Below, in pieces: positions 49,607 through 57,578 of a DNA stretch of 64,000 bases (positions are counted from its first letter, which is position 1; each line of letters starts with the position of its first letter). Below the pieces are notes generated by a model. That model searched no databases and had not been told where the DNA came from. It saw only the letters and a program-made list of their open reading frames with translations. The DNA comes from Alteromonas sp. C1M14 (lineage in GTDB: Bacteria; Pseudomonadota; Gammaproteobacteria; Enterobacterales; Alteromonadaceae). The stretch covers positions 124,001 through 188,000 of the forward strand of contig NZ_JAHKQF010000018.1 of the NCBI RefSeq assembly GCF_018860965.1, read 5' to 3'. The position numbers and the translations under genes are program-made.

Positions 49607-50785
49607 ATGAATATACGGGATAATATTGTTACTTCTTATACAGACACGCCAGCTTTAATATCAGGTAAAGTGCCTTCACATACCGAAAGCACAGCCAAAG
49701 AAGGGCAAAGTCGTGCTCCGTCTGCCGATACGGTTTCCTTAACCCCGTCGGCTCAGGCACAGGCTAACAAAGCAAACGCCGATTCTCCTAATCCAGCGAA
49801 TACTGACAATCCAGTCACCGATAAAAGTGTTTTTTCTGAGTGGAACAAAAGCTACCAAGATAAGGTGTATACCTTAGCGCAGTTAAAAACCAATTGGCTG
49901 GCTGAATCTGAGCGTATGGTGGAAGAACATTATGGTATTAAGGCGCAAGGTGATGACACTTTAACGGTACTGTTTAATGATGATCCCAACGTGGGATATT
50001 TAGCGGCGGTGAGCTACTTTCCAAATCAAGACGACGAATTAAGCAGAGCCACCGATCAAGTATTAACCATTGTGACGTCAAAATTTCCCCAAGGACAGGA
50101 TGAAAACGGTGCTTACAAGCCTTTTTATGGCGACCGAACCATTGCCCATGAAATGACCCACGCCATCATGGGGCAAACTATGGATATGGACGCATTAGGA
50201 GAGTGGTTTAAAGAAGGCGCTGCTGAGTTGATCCATGGTGCAGACGAACGGGTGTTGTATCAACTGTCCGCCGTTAATGGCGACTTAGAAGACGGTTACA
50301 ATGACCAAGACGTTGCCGCCTTTGCCCAAGATACGTCCTTTTTTGATCAATGGAATAATTCTAGCGAACACTATGCGAAGGGCTATCTTGCTGTGCGTTT
50401 TATGCATCAAGATATCGTTTCTCATGGTGGTGCTGGCATTAAAGATGTCATGCAATTTCTCACTGACGAAAAAATGTTGGCAACCGGTAATGCAACGGTG
50501 GACGATGCATTGGCCTATTTAGCTTATCAGGGGAAATCCTCATATGGGTCAGAGCAGGAATTTAAAGACGCCTTTGCCCAACAAGCCGTTACCCAGATAA
50601 ACAATCTTAACCTTTATAATGAAGATACCGGCGCCATTGGTGGGTATGATGTGGACAACGGTGAAATCAAAACCGCAGAAAGCGTGGTGGACAACACCAC
50701 AAAATCCCTGCCTTCAGAGCCACTGAAAGGGTACAAAGACGTACTTTTTCAGGATCCCAATACCACGTATTCGGCTTACAGCTAA
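49607..50785 (+). CDS. Flagellinolysin-like zinc metallopeptidase
   Basis: The protein is 392 residues from the ATG at 49607, which has a GGGGG ribosome-binding site. The zinc site is H181-E-M-T-H185, with the third ligand likely E203 in W-F-K-E-G-A-A-E-L, the gluzincin arrangement of the flagellinolysin/collagenase-like group. The N-terminal 75 residues are low-complexity and polar, with V-S-L-T-P-S-A-Q-A, a pattern seen in exported or flagellum-related proteins. There is no signal peptide and no flagellin domain, unlike true flagellinolysins, so export may be by another route. It is not linked to flagellar genes in this window. Confidence 0.72.
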   Translation: MNIRDNIVTSYTDTPALISGKVPSHTESTAKEGQSRAPSADTVSLTPSAQAQANKANADSPNPANTDNPVTDKSVFSEWNKSYQDKVYTLAQLKTNWLAESERMVEEHYGIKAQGDDTLTVLFNDDPNVGYLAAVSYFPNQDDELSRATDQVLTIVTSKFPQGQDENGAYKPFYGDRTIAHEMTHAIMGQTMDMDALGEWFKEGAAELIHGADERVLYQLSAVNGDLEDGYNDQDVAAFAQDTSFFDQWNNSSEHYAKGYLAVRFMHQDIVSHGGAGIKDVMQFLTDEKMLATGNATVDDALAYLAYQGKSSYGSEQEFKDAFAQQAVTQINNLNLYNEDTGAIGGYDVDNGEIKTAESVVDNTTKSLPSEPLKGYKDVLFQDPNTTYSAYS

Positions 50786-50805
50786 AACCAACGGCGATAA
50801 CGTAT

Positions 50806-51855
50806 TTAGGCTGCAATGACTCGATTTCGGCCATCTGCCTTAGCTTGGTATAGCGCGCTGTCTGCTTGTTGAAGAAATTTGTCCGAGCTGTTTATCACCG
50901 ACGAACTAACCAATCCGATGCTAATACTGACTTTAAGCCCTGATATGAGATGGGCGTTGACCTCGCTGCGTAGGCGTTCGGCCAAAGTGAGTGCGAAAGC
51001 TTTTTCGGTATTGGGCAACAGAATAGCAAACTCTTCGCCTCCCCACCGGGCAACGATGTCAGTGGTACGAACTAGCCGCTTTAACTTCTGTGCAAGGGCC
51101 TTAAGTACTTCATCCCCTTTTAAATGGCCGTGGCTGTCGTTGATCTTCTTAAAGTGATCCACATCTACCAGTAGCAAGCTGGTTACGCTACGTTGATTGT
51201 CGGGGTCGCAGTTTTTATATAATTCTTTATCGAACTTCTCTCGGTTGTACAAACCAGTCAAATGATCGGTTTCGGCTAACTCGCTGACCAAAATATTGTG
51301 TTCTTCAAGTTGTTTATAGGCTTGAGATCTTGTTCGCTCGTAAAAGCGGAATAACAATAGGATAAGTAACGAGGCTTCTATCACGTTTAAAAACGAGCCG
51401 TAGCCAGTGTGATGTTGAGGGGCGTTACCAATTTGCTGATAAGCCATATAAATGCATACGGCAAATACCAGGCTTGAGCATACCGAGCCCCAAGTGCGGC
51501 CTAATAAAAAAAACGTTACCGGAGGGACAACCAAAGCCCACACCATTGAGTGTGCATAACCTTCTGTAAGATAAATAAAGAAAGTCACCATAAAGGTAAT
51601 AATAAATGCCAACAAAACTGAGGCAAATTGAATATTGGCCGAGTGACGGAACCAGAAATAAGCGCCTAAACTTATCAAAGAAACGCTGAGATCTAATGAC
51701 GCCAGTGTGGTCTCTTTAAATATAAAAATATTGATGAGTGCGATGATCGCAGGGACTAAGGTAGAAATGAGTAAACAATGGAATACCAGTACAACTCGCC
51801 AATAGTCGCGATGATTTTCAGGGTATTGAGGAAATCTTTTGTACCAAAAGCTCAC
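50806..51855 (-). CDS. Membrane-bound diguanylate cyclase (GGDEF)
   Basis: This 349-residue protein has about six hydrophobic segments in residues 20-185 forming a membrane sensor of unknown type. A short linker helix follows, then a GGDEF domain with active-site G-G-E-E-F near 270-274 and D-V-D-H-F-K-K-I-N-D-S-H-G-H upstream of it. There is no RxxD inhibitory site directly five residues before the motif, as far as I can see. It makes cyclic di-GMP, which in such bacteria controls motility and matrix production. It is convergent with the metallopeptidase gene. Confidence 0.9.
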   Translation of the reverse strand: MSFWYKRFPQYPENHRDYWRVVLVFHCLLISTLVPAIIALINIFIFKETTLASLDLSVSLISLGAYFWFRHSANIQFASVLLAFIITFMVTFFIYLTEGYAHSMVWALVVPPVTFFLLGRTWGSVCSSLVFAVCIYMAYQQIGNAPQHHTGYGSFLNVIEASLLILLLFRFYERTRSQAYKQLEEHNILVSELAETDHLTGLYNREKFDKELYKNCDPDNQRSVTSLLLVDVDHFKKINDSHGHLKGDEVLKALAQKLKRLVRTTDIVARWGGEEFAILLPNTEKAFALTLAERLRSEVNAHLISGLKVSISIGLVSSSVINSSDKFLQQADSALYQAKADGRNRVIAA

Positions 51856-52068
51856 GACATTGTTCCTAAACGGTTGTTGAGGAGAATAATATTAACAAGA
51901 GGGCACAATTACTACTGAAAAAACGCGACATAAGTATAAATATCAAATATTCACTAATTTGTGACGAAACGTTGAGGATGAGTCGGCCAATGCAGCGCAG
52001 AGGCTAATCGATGTTTTACTGTTTTCAAACACTGAAGATTCTATTCAAGAATATTCGTTTCTGTAACA

Positions 52069-53307
52069 ATGAAAAGGGCGATATACTGCTGTTTTCTTTT
52101 TGTACAGAGCAGACATACAGTGCGCCTTACAACAACTCGCGTTTACCTTGCTGGTATCTGTAGCATAATCGTAACGGCTGGTGTGGCCCGTTTTTCCTAC
52201 ACCTCACTACTTCCTATTATGCAAAGCCAGGCCGGACTTACGGAAATTGGTGGCGGGTGGTTAGCCGCGGTGAATTATTTTGGTTATCTGTCTGGCGTAC
52301 TTTTAGTTGCCAACCTAAATAATCTTGATGATAAGTATAAGTTGTATCGTTTGTACCTTGTGATTGCGGTATTGACCACCGCGGCCATGGCATTAACGAC
52401 CAACGTGTACTTGTGGGCCCTACTCAGATACGTGTCTGGGGTGAGTACTTCGGCAGGTTTTATTATTGCCTCAGGGTTAATTCTTAAATGGTTGGTTAAC
52501 CAGAATAAGCGCCCTGAACTGGGGTTTCACTTTTCTGGTATCGGGCTCAGTATCTTCTTTGCGGCAGTGTTAGTCGAAGCGCTTATGCAGTTGTCTGTTA
52601 CTTGGCAAAACCAATGGATTTATTTGTCGTTAATGGGGATCTTATTTGCCATTCCAGCGTGGTGCTGGATGCCTCACCCCTCTATTAAGTCCATTGATGG
52701 AACTGACAAAAAGCCGGTAGATAAACCGCCCACCAAGGTGTTTAGCTACGTGTTGATCGTGGCGTATTGTTGCGCTGGTTATGGGTATGTGGTCAGTGCC
52801 ACCTTTATTGTTGATATTGTTGAGCGTTTACCCGAGTTAAAAGGGCATGGGCAGCAGGTGTTTATTCTCTTGGGCCTCGCGGCATCACCGGCGGTACTGA
52901 TTTGGGATCGTATCGCACGAAAACTGGGTTATTTAAAATCCCTGTTTTTAGCTTATTTGGTTCAAATAATTAGTATTGCGCTGCCAGCGATGTCAGAAAA
53001 CCTTATCACCATAGGCATTAGTGCCATCTTGTTTGGTGGCTCATTTGTGGCGTGTGTAAGTTTAGTGCTGACCATGGCGGGGCATTTTTTCCCGTCTAAT
53101 CCAGCCAAATTTATGGGGAAGATGACCGTAGCCTACGGGGGCGCACAAATGGTTGCACCGGCACTGACTGGGCAACTGGTTGCATGGTCTGGCAATTATA
53201 ATCTTGGTTTATACCTTTCTGCATCGATTATGCTGTTAGGGGCGGTACTAATTGGGGCGTTGATTTGGCTCGATAGGCCGTCTTTACTCAGCAGGAAACG
53301 GGCTTAA
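52069..53307 (+). CDS. YbfB/YjiJ family MFS transporter
   Basis: This 412-residue protein has about 12 membrane helices. The opening G-V-A-R-F-S-Y-T-S-L-L-P-I-M and a following G-G-W-L-A-A-V-N-Y-F-G-Y-L-S-G-V-L are typical of the YbfB/YjiJ branch of the major facilitator superfamily. Substrates of this branch are poorly known. The start may be the ATG at 52069 or the GTG near 52120; the first 17 residues look unlike the family and may not be translated. No adjacent enzyme gene gives a clue. Confidence 0.85.
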   Translation: MKRAIYCCFLFVQSRHTVRLTTTRVYLAGICSIIVTAGVARFSYTSLLPIMQSQAGLTEIGGGWLAAVNYFGYLSGVLLVANLNNLDDKYKLYRLYLVIAVLTTAAMALTTNVYLWALLRYVSGVSTSAGFIIASGLILKWLVNQNKRPELGFHFSGIGLSIFFAAVLVEALMQLSVTWQNQWIYLSLMGILFAIPAWCWMPHPSIKSIDGTDKKPVDKPPTKVFSYVLIVAYCCAGYGYVVSATFIVDIVERLPELKGHGQQVFILLGLAASPAVLIWDRIARKLGYLKSLFLAYLVQIISIALPAMSENLITIGISAILFGGSFVACVSLVLTMAGHFFPSNPAKFMGKMTVAYGGAQMVAPALTGQLVAWSGNYNLGLYLSASIMLLGAVLIGALIWLDRPSLLSRKRA

Positions 53308-53562
53308 TTAGAGAATTTGGACTAAGGCAATTATGTGCCTTAGCTTAGTTTAAAAAGCGGGTGGGTTCATTTCGCGATTTTTCTAAAAAAACTATACAAA
53401 AGTATAATGCTGATTATTTTTTGCTGTCAGGTTTTTTGACAGCTGATTAGACCACTTAATTTTATTTGTTTATTCTTGTTTAAATTCAGTTGCTTAGATG
53501 TTGGCACGGATTTGGCTCAGTAATCGTTGAATTTAAACGATGAAAAGTTAAGTAGTAGACGA

Positions 53563-54354
53563 ATGAAAAAATTAATTATAGCCAGTACCTTATTAGCCAG
53601 TTCTGTAGCCAGTGCCGATGTTATTGAGTTTGACTTTGGTGAAGTGAATCTTGATGCAGAGCTAATTAACTCTGGTTCAATGAGTTATTCTGCACCGGTT
53701 ACCACATTTGATGGTACCTCCCTTTATGCTCAAATTGTTGCCCTGACGTCATATTCTAACGGCGGTAGTAACTATAGCGGTTCTGTTGAAGGCGATATTC
53801 GTATTAACCAGAAACGAAACACCACCACCACTTACGCATTTACCCTATATGAAGATGCTGGGTTTACTAACGCTTTTTCATCAACCCTCGATTATTCTTT
53901 TGATTTGTTTTTCTATGATATCGATGGCCATGATACCTACGGTGATCTTTACTATGATGAAGTCACGGTTTACACCCCTGCTGTTGTTGAATACACCACG
54001 ACGACCGCACTTACCATTACAGAAAATGATGATGGCTCTATTACGGCGTCGGGTAAAGGCACCGATGGTGTACCTGGGCAAACGGGGTTAGAGACCTTCA
54101 ATCAAGCGCAAGCGGATGTAGCCGCCTCGTTCACGTTTACTAACACATCAACGGTTATCTTTGATTACACCATCGTGAATAGCTGGAGTAAGGGCAACCG
54201 TAATTTGGTGATTGATGCGAACGACCTTACCTTTGATGGTTTTGACACGGCTAGCACTAGCGTTAACGTCGCCACAGTTTCTGAACCCGGTGTTGCAGGA
54301 TTAATGCTGATGGGACTGGGCTTACTTGCCTATCGTCGTCGCAAGGCAGCTTAA
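53563..54354 (+). CDS. PEP-CTERM sorting-domain protein
   Basis: This is a 263-residue exported protein: signal peptide at 1-18 (ending V-A-S-A before D-V-I), a beta-rich middle region full of Ser, Thr, Tyr and Asp, and a C-terminal tag V-S-E-P-G-V-A-G-L followed by a hydrophobic helix and Y-R-R-R-K. This is the three-part PEP-CTERM signal processed by an exosortase. No exosortase is in this window, so one must lie elsewhere. These proteins are commonly linked to exopolysaccharide matrix. ATG at 53563 is chosen because it begins a proper signal peptide. Confidence 0.82.
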   Translation: MKKLIIASTLLASSVASADVIEFDFGEVNLDAELINSGSMSYSAPVTTFDGTSLYAQIVALTSYSNGGSNYSGSVEGDIRINQKRNTTTTYAFTLYEDAGFTNAFSSTLDYSFDLFFYDIDGHDTYGDLYYDEVTVYTPAVVEYTTTTALTITENDDGSITASGKGTDGVPGQTGLETFNQAQADVAASFTFTNTSTVIFDYTIVNSWSKGNRNLVIDANDLTFDGFDTASTSVNVATVSEPGVAGLMLMGLGLLAYRRRKAA

Positions 54355-54374
54355 TTAGTCATAGACAATACCAG

Positions 54375-54407
54375 AAAAAAGGCAGCAAAATATTTGCTGC
54401 CTTTTTT
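54375..54407 (+). terminator. Terminator after the PEP-CTERM gene
   Basis: GGCAGCAAA and its complement TTTGCTGCC form a hairpin flanked by an A-run and a TTTTTT run. Confidence 0.87.
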
Positions 54408-54530
54408 GTTTTAATGACCATCATTACGTGGTTGGTCGCCCGATTTAATGGGCCATGGATAAAAACCGTCAGTTTAATTTGCAGGTTTTATGTCGGCACG
54501 TACCAAGGTTTCGTCGTTGTCGCTCCGGTA

Positions 54531-54553
54531 CAATTGTTATATTATAACAATTG
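54531..54553 (+). promoter_or_regulatory. Zur operator (perfect 23-bp palindrome)
   Basis: CAATTGTTATA-T-TATAACAATTG is a perfect inverted repeat that matches the gammaproteobacterial Zur box core (GTTATAnTATAAC). It is 108 nt before the preferred CobW start. Zinc-starvation control of the COG0523 GTPase is the expected arrangement. Confidence 0.82.
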
Positions 54554-54660
54554 AGGTTTAGTAAAGAACACTCATTCTTTTTTATTGCGCATCTATCTTC
54601 TACGTAACGCGCTGACAACCGCAGGTTATGTTTATAAGCCTGCTAAGAAATAAACTATTT

Positions 54661-55713
54661 ATGACGATTTCAAGCGATAACCATAGTCAAAACGATAAAA
54701 TCCTCGCGGTGCCTACTAATATCATTACTGGTTTTTTGGGCGTTGGGAAAACCTCTGCGATATTACATTTGCTCACCCAAAAGCCTGCTGACGAGCGCTG
54801 GGCTGTACTAGTGAATGAATTCGGTGAAATAGGCATTGATGGCGGGTTACTGAAGGGCCAGCATACCGAAGAGCAGGGCGTATTTATTCGCGAAGTACCA
54901 GGCGGCTGTATGTGTTGTACCGCGGGTTTATCCATGCAAATTGCGCTTAACCAATTGCTGGCGAAAGCGCGGCCAGACCGGCTACTAATTGAGCCCACAG
55001 GACTCGGCCACCCAAAAGAAGTGATTCAGGTTTTAACGGCTCCCCATTACCGCGAGGTATTGTCATTACAACGCACACTAACGTTAGTGGATGCCAGAAA
55101 GTTATCCGAAAACCGTTATATCTCCCACGAAACCTTTAATCAGCAAATTCAAATTGCCGATGTGGTGGTAGGCAATAAAGCGGATATGTATTCCCAAGAT
55201 GACTGTGAAGCCTTACAAGCTTATGTAAAAACCTGGGGCAAAGAAGATGTGGCAAACACCTATACCGAATACGGCAAGCTTCCTTTGTCTATGCTAGATG
55301 GACCCACACTATCAACAATAAAAGTGGCCCCGCCACATCATCATCACCATCATGATCACGAACCTGCTGAGGCGCCAGTCCAAGAGGTGCCGCTACAACA
55401 GCAAGAAATAGTGTCAGCCGGTAATGAAGGAGAAGGGTTTGAAAGTATTGGTTGGCGGTTTGCGCCAGATATTGTGTTTAACTATGAAAAACTGCATCAC
55501 CTATTAGCCTCGTTACAGGTGGAGCGTTTAAAAGGTTTATTCATTACCGATGATGGGGTGTTTGGTTATAACAAGACCGCAGACGGACTCACCGAAATGG
55601 AGCTGGACGACTGCATGGAAAGCCGACTGGAGATCATTGCCGAAACATTGGATGACAACTTAGAAGCCTTGCTTCACCAGTGTATCGATGAGCCAGCCGA
55701 CTTTAACCCCTAG
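54661..55713 (+). CDS. CobW/COG0523 family GTPase (zinc metallochaperone type)
   Basis: The 350-residue P-loop GTPase has Walker A G-F-L-G-V-G-K-T (24-31), the metal-binding C-x-C-C in G-G-C-M-C-C (81-86), a G-nucleotide base motif N-K-A-D, and a His-rich loop (H-H-H-H-H-H-D-H) near 220 between the GTPase and the CobW C-terminal domain. With the Zur box upstream, this indicates a ZNG1/YeiR/ZigA-like protein that delivers zinc to client enzymes under zinc limitation, rather than a cobalamin protein. Start at 54661; a GTP-ase with 11 extra residues starting at 54628 is possible. Confidence 0.88.
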   Translation: MTISSDNHSQNDKILAVPTNIITGFLGVGKTSAILHLLTQKPADERWAVLVNEFGEIGIDGGLLKGQHTEEQGVFIREVPGGCMCCTAGLSMQIALNQLLAKARPDRLLIEPTGLGHPKEVIQVLTAPHYREVLSLQRTLTLVDARKLSENRYISHETFNQQIQIADVVVGNKADMYSQDDCEALQAYVKTWGKEDVANTYTEYGKLPLSMLDGPTLSTIKVAPPHHHHHHDHEPAEAPVQEVPLQQQEIVSAGNEGEGFESIGWRFAPDIVFNYEKLHHLLASLQVERLKGLFITDDGVFGYNKTADGLTEMELDDCMESRLEIIAETLDDNLEALLHQCIDEPADFNP

Positions 55714-55980
55714 GGTTAATTTGTGGTAACGGTCACCTTCATCACACCCCCTCGATACAAACCAAAGATGAGCGTTTGGGTATCGCTGTTATAAAAATCA
55801 AGCAAATAGGGCGATAAATAGCTTTATCGCCAAAAGATGCGGTAGAGTAAGCCCCATCTATACCTATTTCTGACTCGGTAACCGATGCAAGGCAATGGCA
55901 AATGTGCACAGGCAAATGCGCTGTTCACATCGTTCTGTCTGGTCTGTGAACTGTCAGTAACACTTTCTTTGGGGTGCTTC

Positions 55981-57147
55981 ATGCGTCACACAAATACCAC
56001 TTTTTCTTCCTTACCACGACCTCCATCTATTGATAAGTCCGGCTTTATGGCCCGTGTTAACGAGGCCAGAAAGCAGCTTAGTGTGCAAAACACCGACGCG
56101 CTGATTTTGGTGGCCGGTATTAATATGCGGTATTTTTGTGGGCTTGCTTGGCCGCTAACCGAACGTTTTGTGGGAGCAGTGATCACCGCTCAAGATGTGA
56201 TGTTTATTTGCCCCCGCTTTGAGCAGTCAGCCATAAAAGCGGCGTTAAACACAGACGGAGAATTTTTATTTTGGCAAGAAGATGAAAATCCCAGTGAGGT
56301 TGTGGCAAGGTTTCTTCATCATAAAAATTTACGCAGTGTTGCTGTAGATCCTAAGTGCCCACTATGGTTATTTGAACAATTACAATCAGCGTTGCCTGCC
56401 ATGTCGTTGCGTTCTGCTGTTTCGCTTATTGGTAACTTGCGAGCGCGCAAAAATAAACAGGAATTAGACTTAATTCAGTATGCAATGAGCCTAACACTTA
56501 CCGTGCATGAACGAGCCTACGCGTATTTACAAGCAGGCCGTCGTGCCAGTGAGGTGATCCGCTTTATCGACGAACAGCATCGCCAATTAGGTGCGGATAA
56601 CGGCAGCTATTTTTGTACGGTGCAGTTTGGCGAAGGCACGTCCCATCCCCATGGTGTGCCTGGCGATCCAGTATTGCATGACGACACCCTTGTGCTTATC
56701 GACACCGGGTGCCAGGTTGATGGTTATCACTCTGATATTACCCGTACCTACGGTTTTGGACAGGTTAGTGATCGTATTAGTGACATGTGGGAAATAGAAA
56801 AAGCTGCTCAAGCTGCAGCCTTTGCAGCGGCAAAGCCCGGAGTGCCTTGTGCACACATCGATCAGGCCGCAAGAGATCTGTTAAAACAAAAGGGCTTAGG
56901 GCCTGACTACGAACTGCCGGGCTTACCTCATCGAACGGGGCATGGTATTGGCCTGGAAATTCACGAAGGGCCTTATCTTGTAAGAGGAGACAATACGCCG
57001 TTACAACCAGGTATGTGTTTTTCTAATGAACCCATGATTGTAGTGCCTGGCGAATTTGGTGTACGTCTTGAAGACCATTTTTACGTTACCCATGATAAAG
57101 CGCAGTGGTTTACTCCGTTGCAAAAATCCCTGTACAGTCCCTTTTAG
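55981..57147 (+). CDS. M24 family metallopeptidase (Xaa-Pro aminopeptidase-like)
   Basis: The protein is 388 residues from the ATG at 55981 with a GGGG-type site upstream; a longer in-frame extension is not credible. An N-terminal creatinase-like domain (about 20-150) precedes the pita-bread peptidase. Metal ligands can be seen: Asp near 240 (L-I-D-T-G), Asp near 251 (H-S-D-I-T-R-T), His near 320 (R-T-G-H-G-I-G), Glu near 349 (S-N-E-P-M) and Glu near 364 (R-L-E-D-H). It cleaves Xaa-Pro dipeptides or a related amide in the cytosol. It is separated by 430 nt from the TonB operon downstream. Confidence 0.9.
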   Translation: MRHTNTTFSSLPRPPSIDKSGFMARVNEARKQLSVQNTDALILVAGINMRYFCGLAWPLTERFVGAVITAQDVMFICPRFEQSAIKAALNTDGEFLFWQEDENPSEVVARFLHHKNLRSVAVDPKCPLWLFEQLQSALPAMSLRSAVSLIGNLRARKNKQELDLIQYAMSLTLTVHERAYAYLQAGRRASEVIRFIDEQHRQLGADNGSYFCTVQFGEGTSHPHGVPGDPVLHDDTLVLIDTGCQVDGYHSDITRTYGFGQVSDRISDMWEIEKAAQAAAFAAAKPGVPCAHIDQAARDLLKQKGLGPDYELPGLPHRTGHGIGLEIHEGPYLVRGDNTPLQPGMCFSNEPMIVVPGEFGVRLEDHFYVTHDKAQWFTPLQKSLYSPF

Positions 57148-57183
57148 TCACTCCATTTTAAAATAGCCTCATCAATAACAAGA

Positions 57184-57230
57184 GAAGCGGCCCCCTAAAC
57201 CCTCTGCGTAGCAGGGCAATAGGCCGCTTC
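57184..57230 (+). terminator. Nested hairpin after the M24 peptidase gene
   Basis: GAAGCGGCC and GGCCGCTTC form an outer 9-bp stem enclosing a second hairpin (CCCTCTGC with GCAGGG). A loosely T-rich stretch follows. Probably the end of the peptidase transcript. Confidence 0.55.
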
Positions 57231-57578
57231 AGTACCTTTTGTTTTTCCTCTTACTTTTCTCATTCTCACCCTATCTAAAGGCGCGCTGTGCCGTTTAATG
57301 CATTTTCGCAGCTGTGGTAATCACCTTTGTTTAAATATTTTTTAACATTACATTAATACTAGATCGTTTCGTAATACGAAACAGGTGTATTGATTGGTGG
57401 TGAAACCATGGGTATCTTCAGTTATGTGAAAAATATGTAACCTAACTGTAAATATGTGGTTTTACGTTAGGCGTGGGAAAAGTAGGTCCATAAATCGGTG
57501 AGTTGCGTGGACGCTATTGTAAGAAACAAAAAACCTTAAAAACAGCAGCTTAATAATAAACTCCACGGAGAATACACT
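57231..57578 (+). promoter_or_regulatory. Promoter region of the TonB/flavoprotein operon with IclR-type palindrome
   Basis: A perfect interrupted palindrome, GTTTCGTA-A-TACGAAAC, lies at 57366-57382, directly after a TAATAC -10-like hexamer (about 57354-57359). This GTTnCG...CGnAAC form is what many IclR-family regulators bind, and an IclR gene ends the operon. The remaining 200 nt form an untranslated leader without recognisable structure. A CACGGAG site precedes the receptor GTG. Confidence 0.5.
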
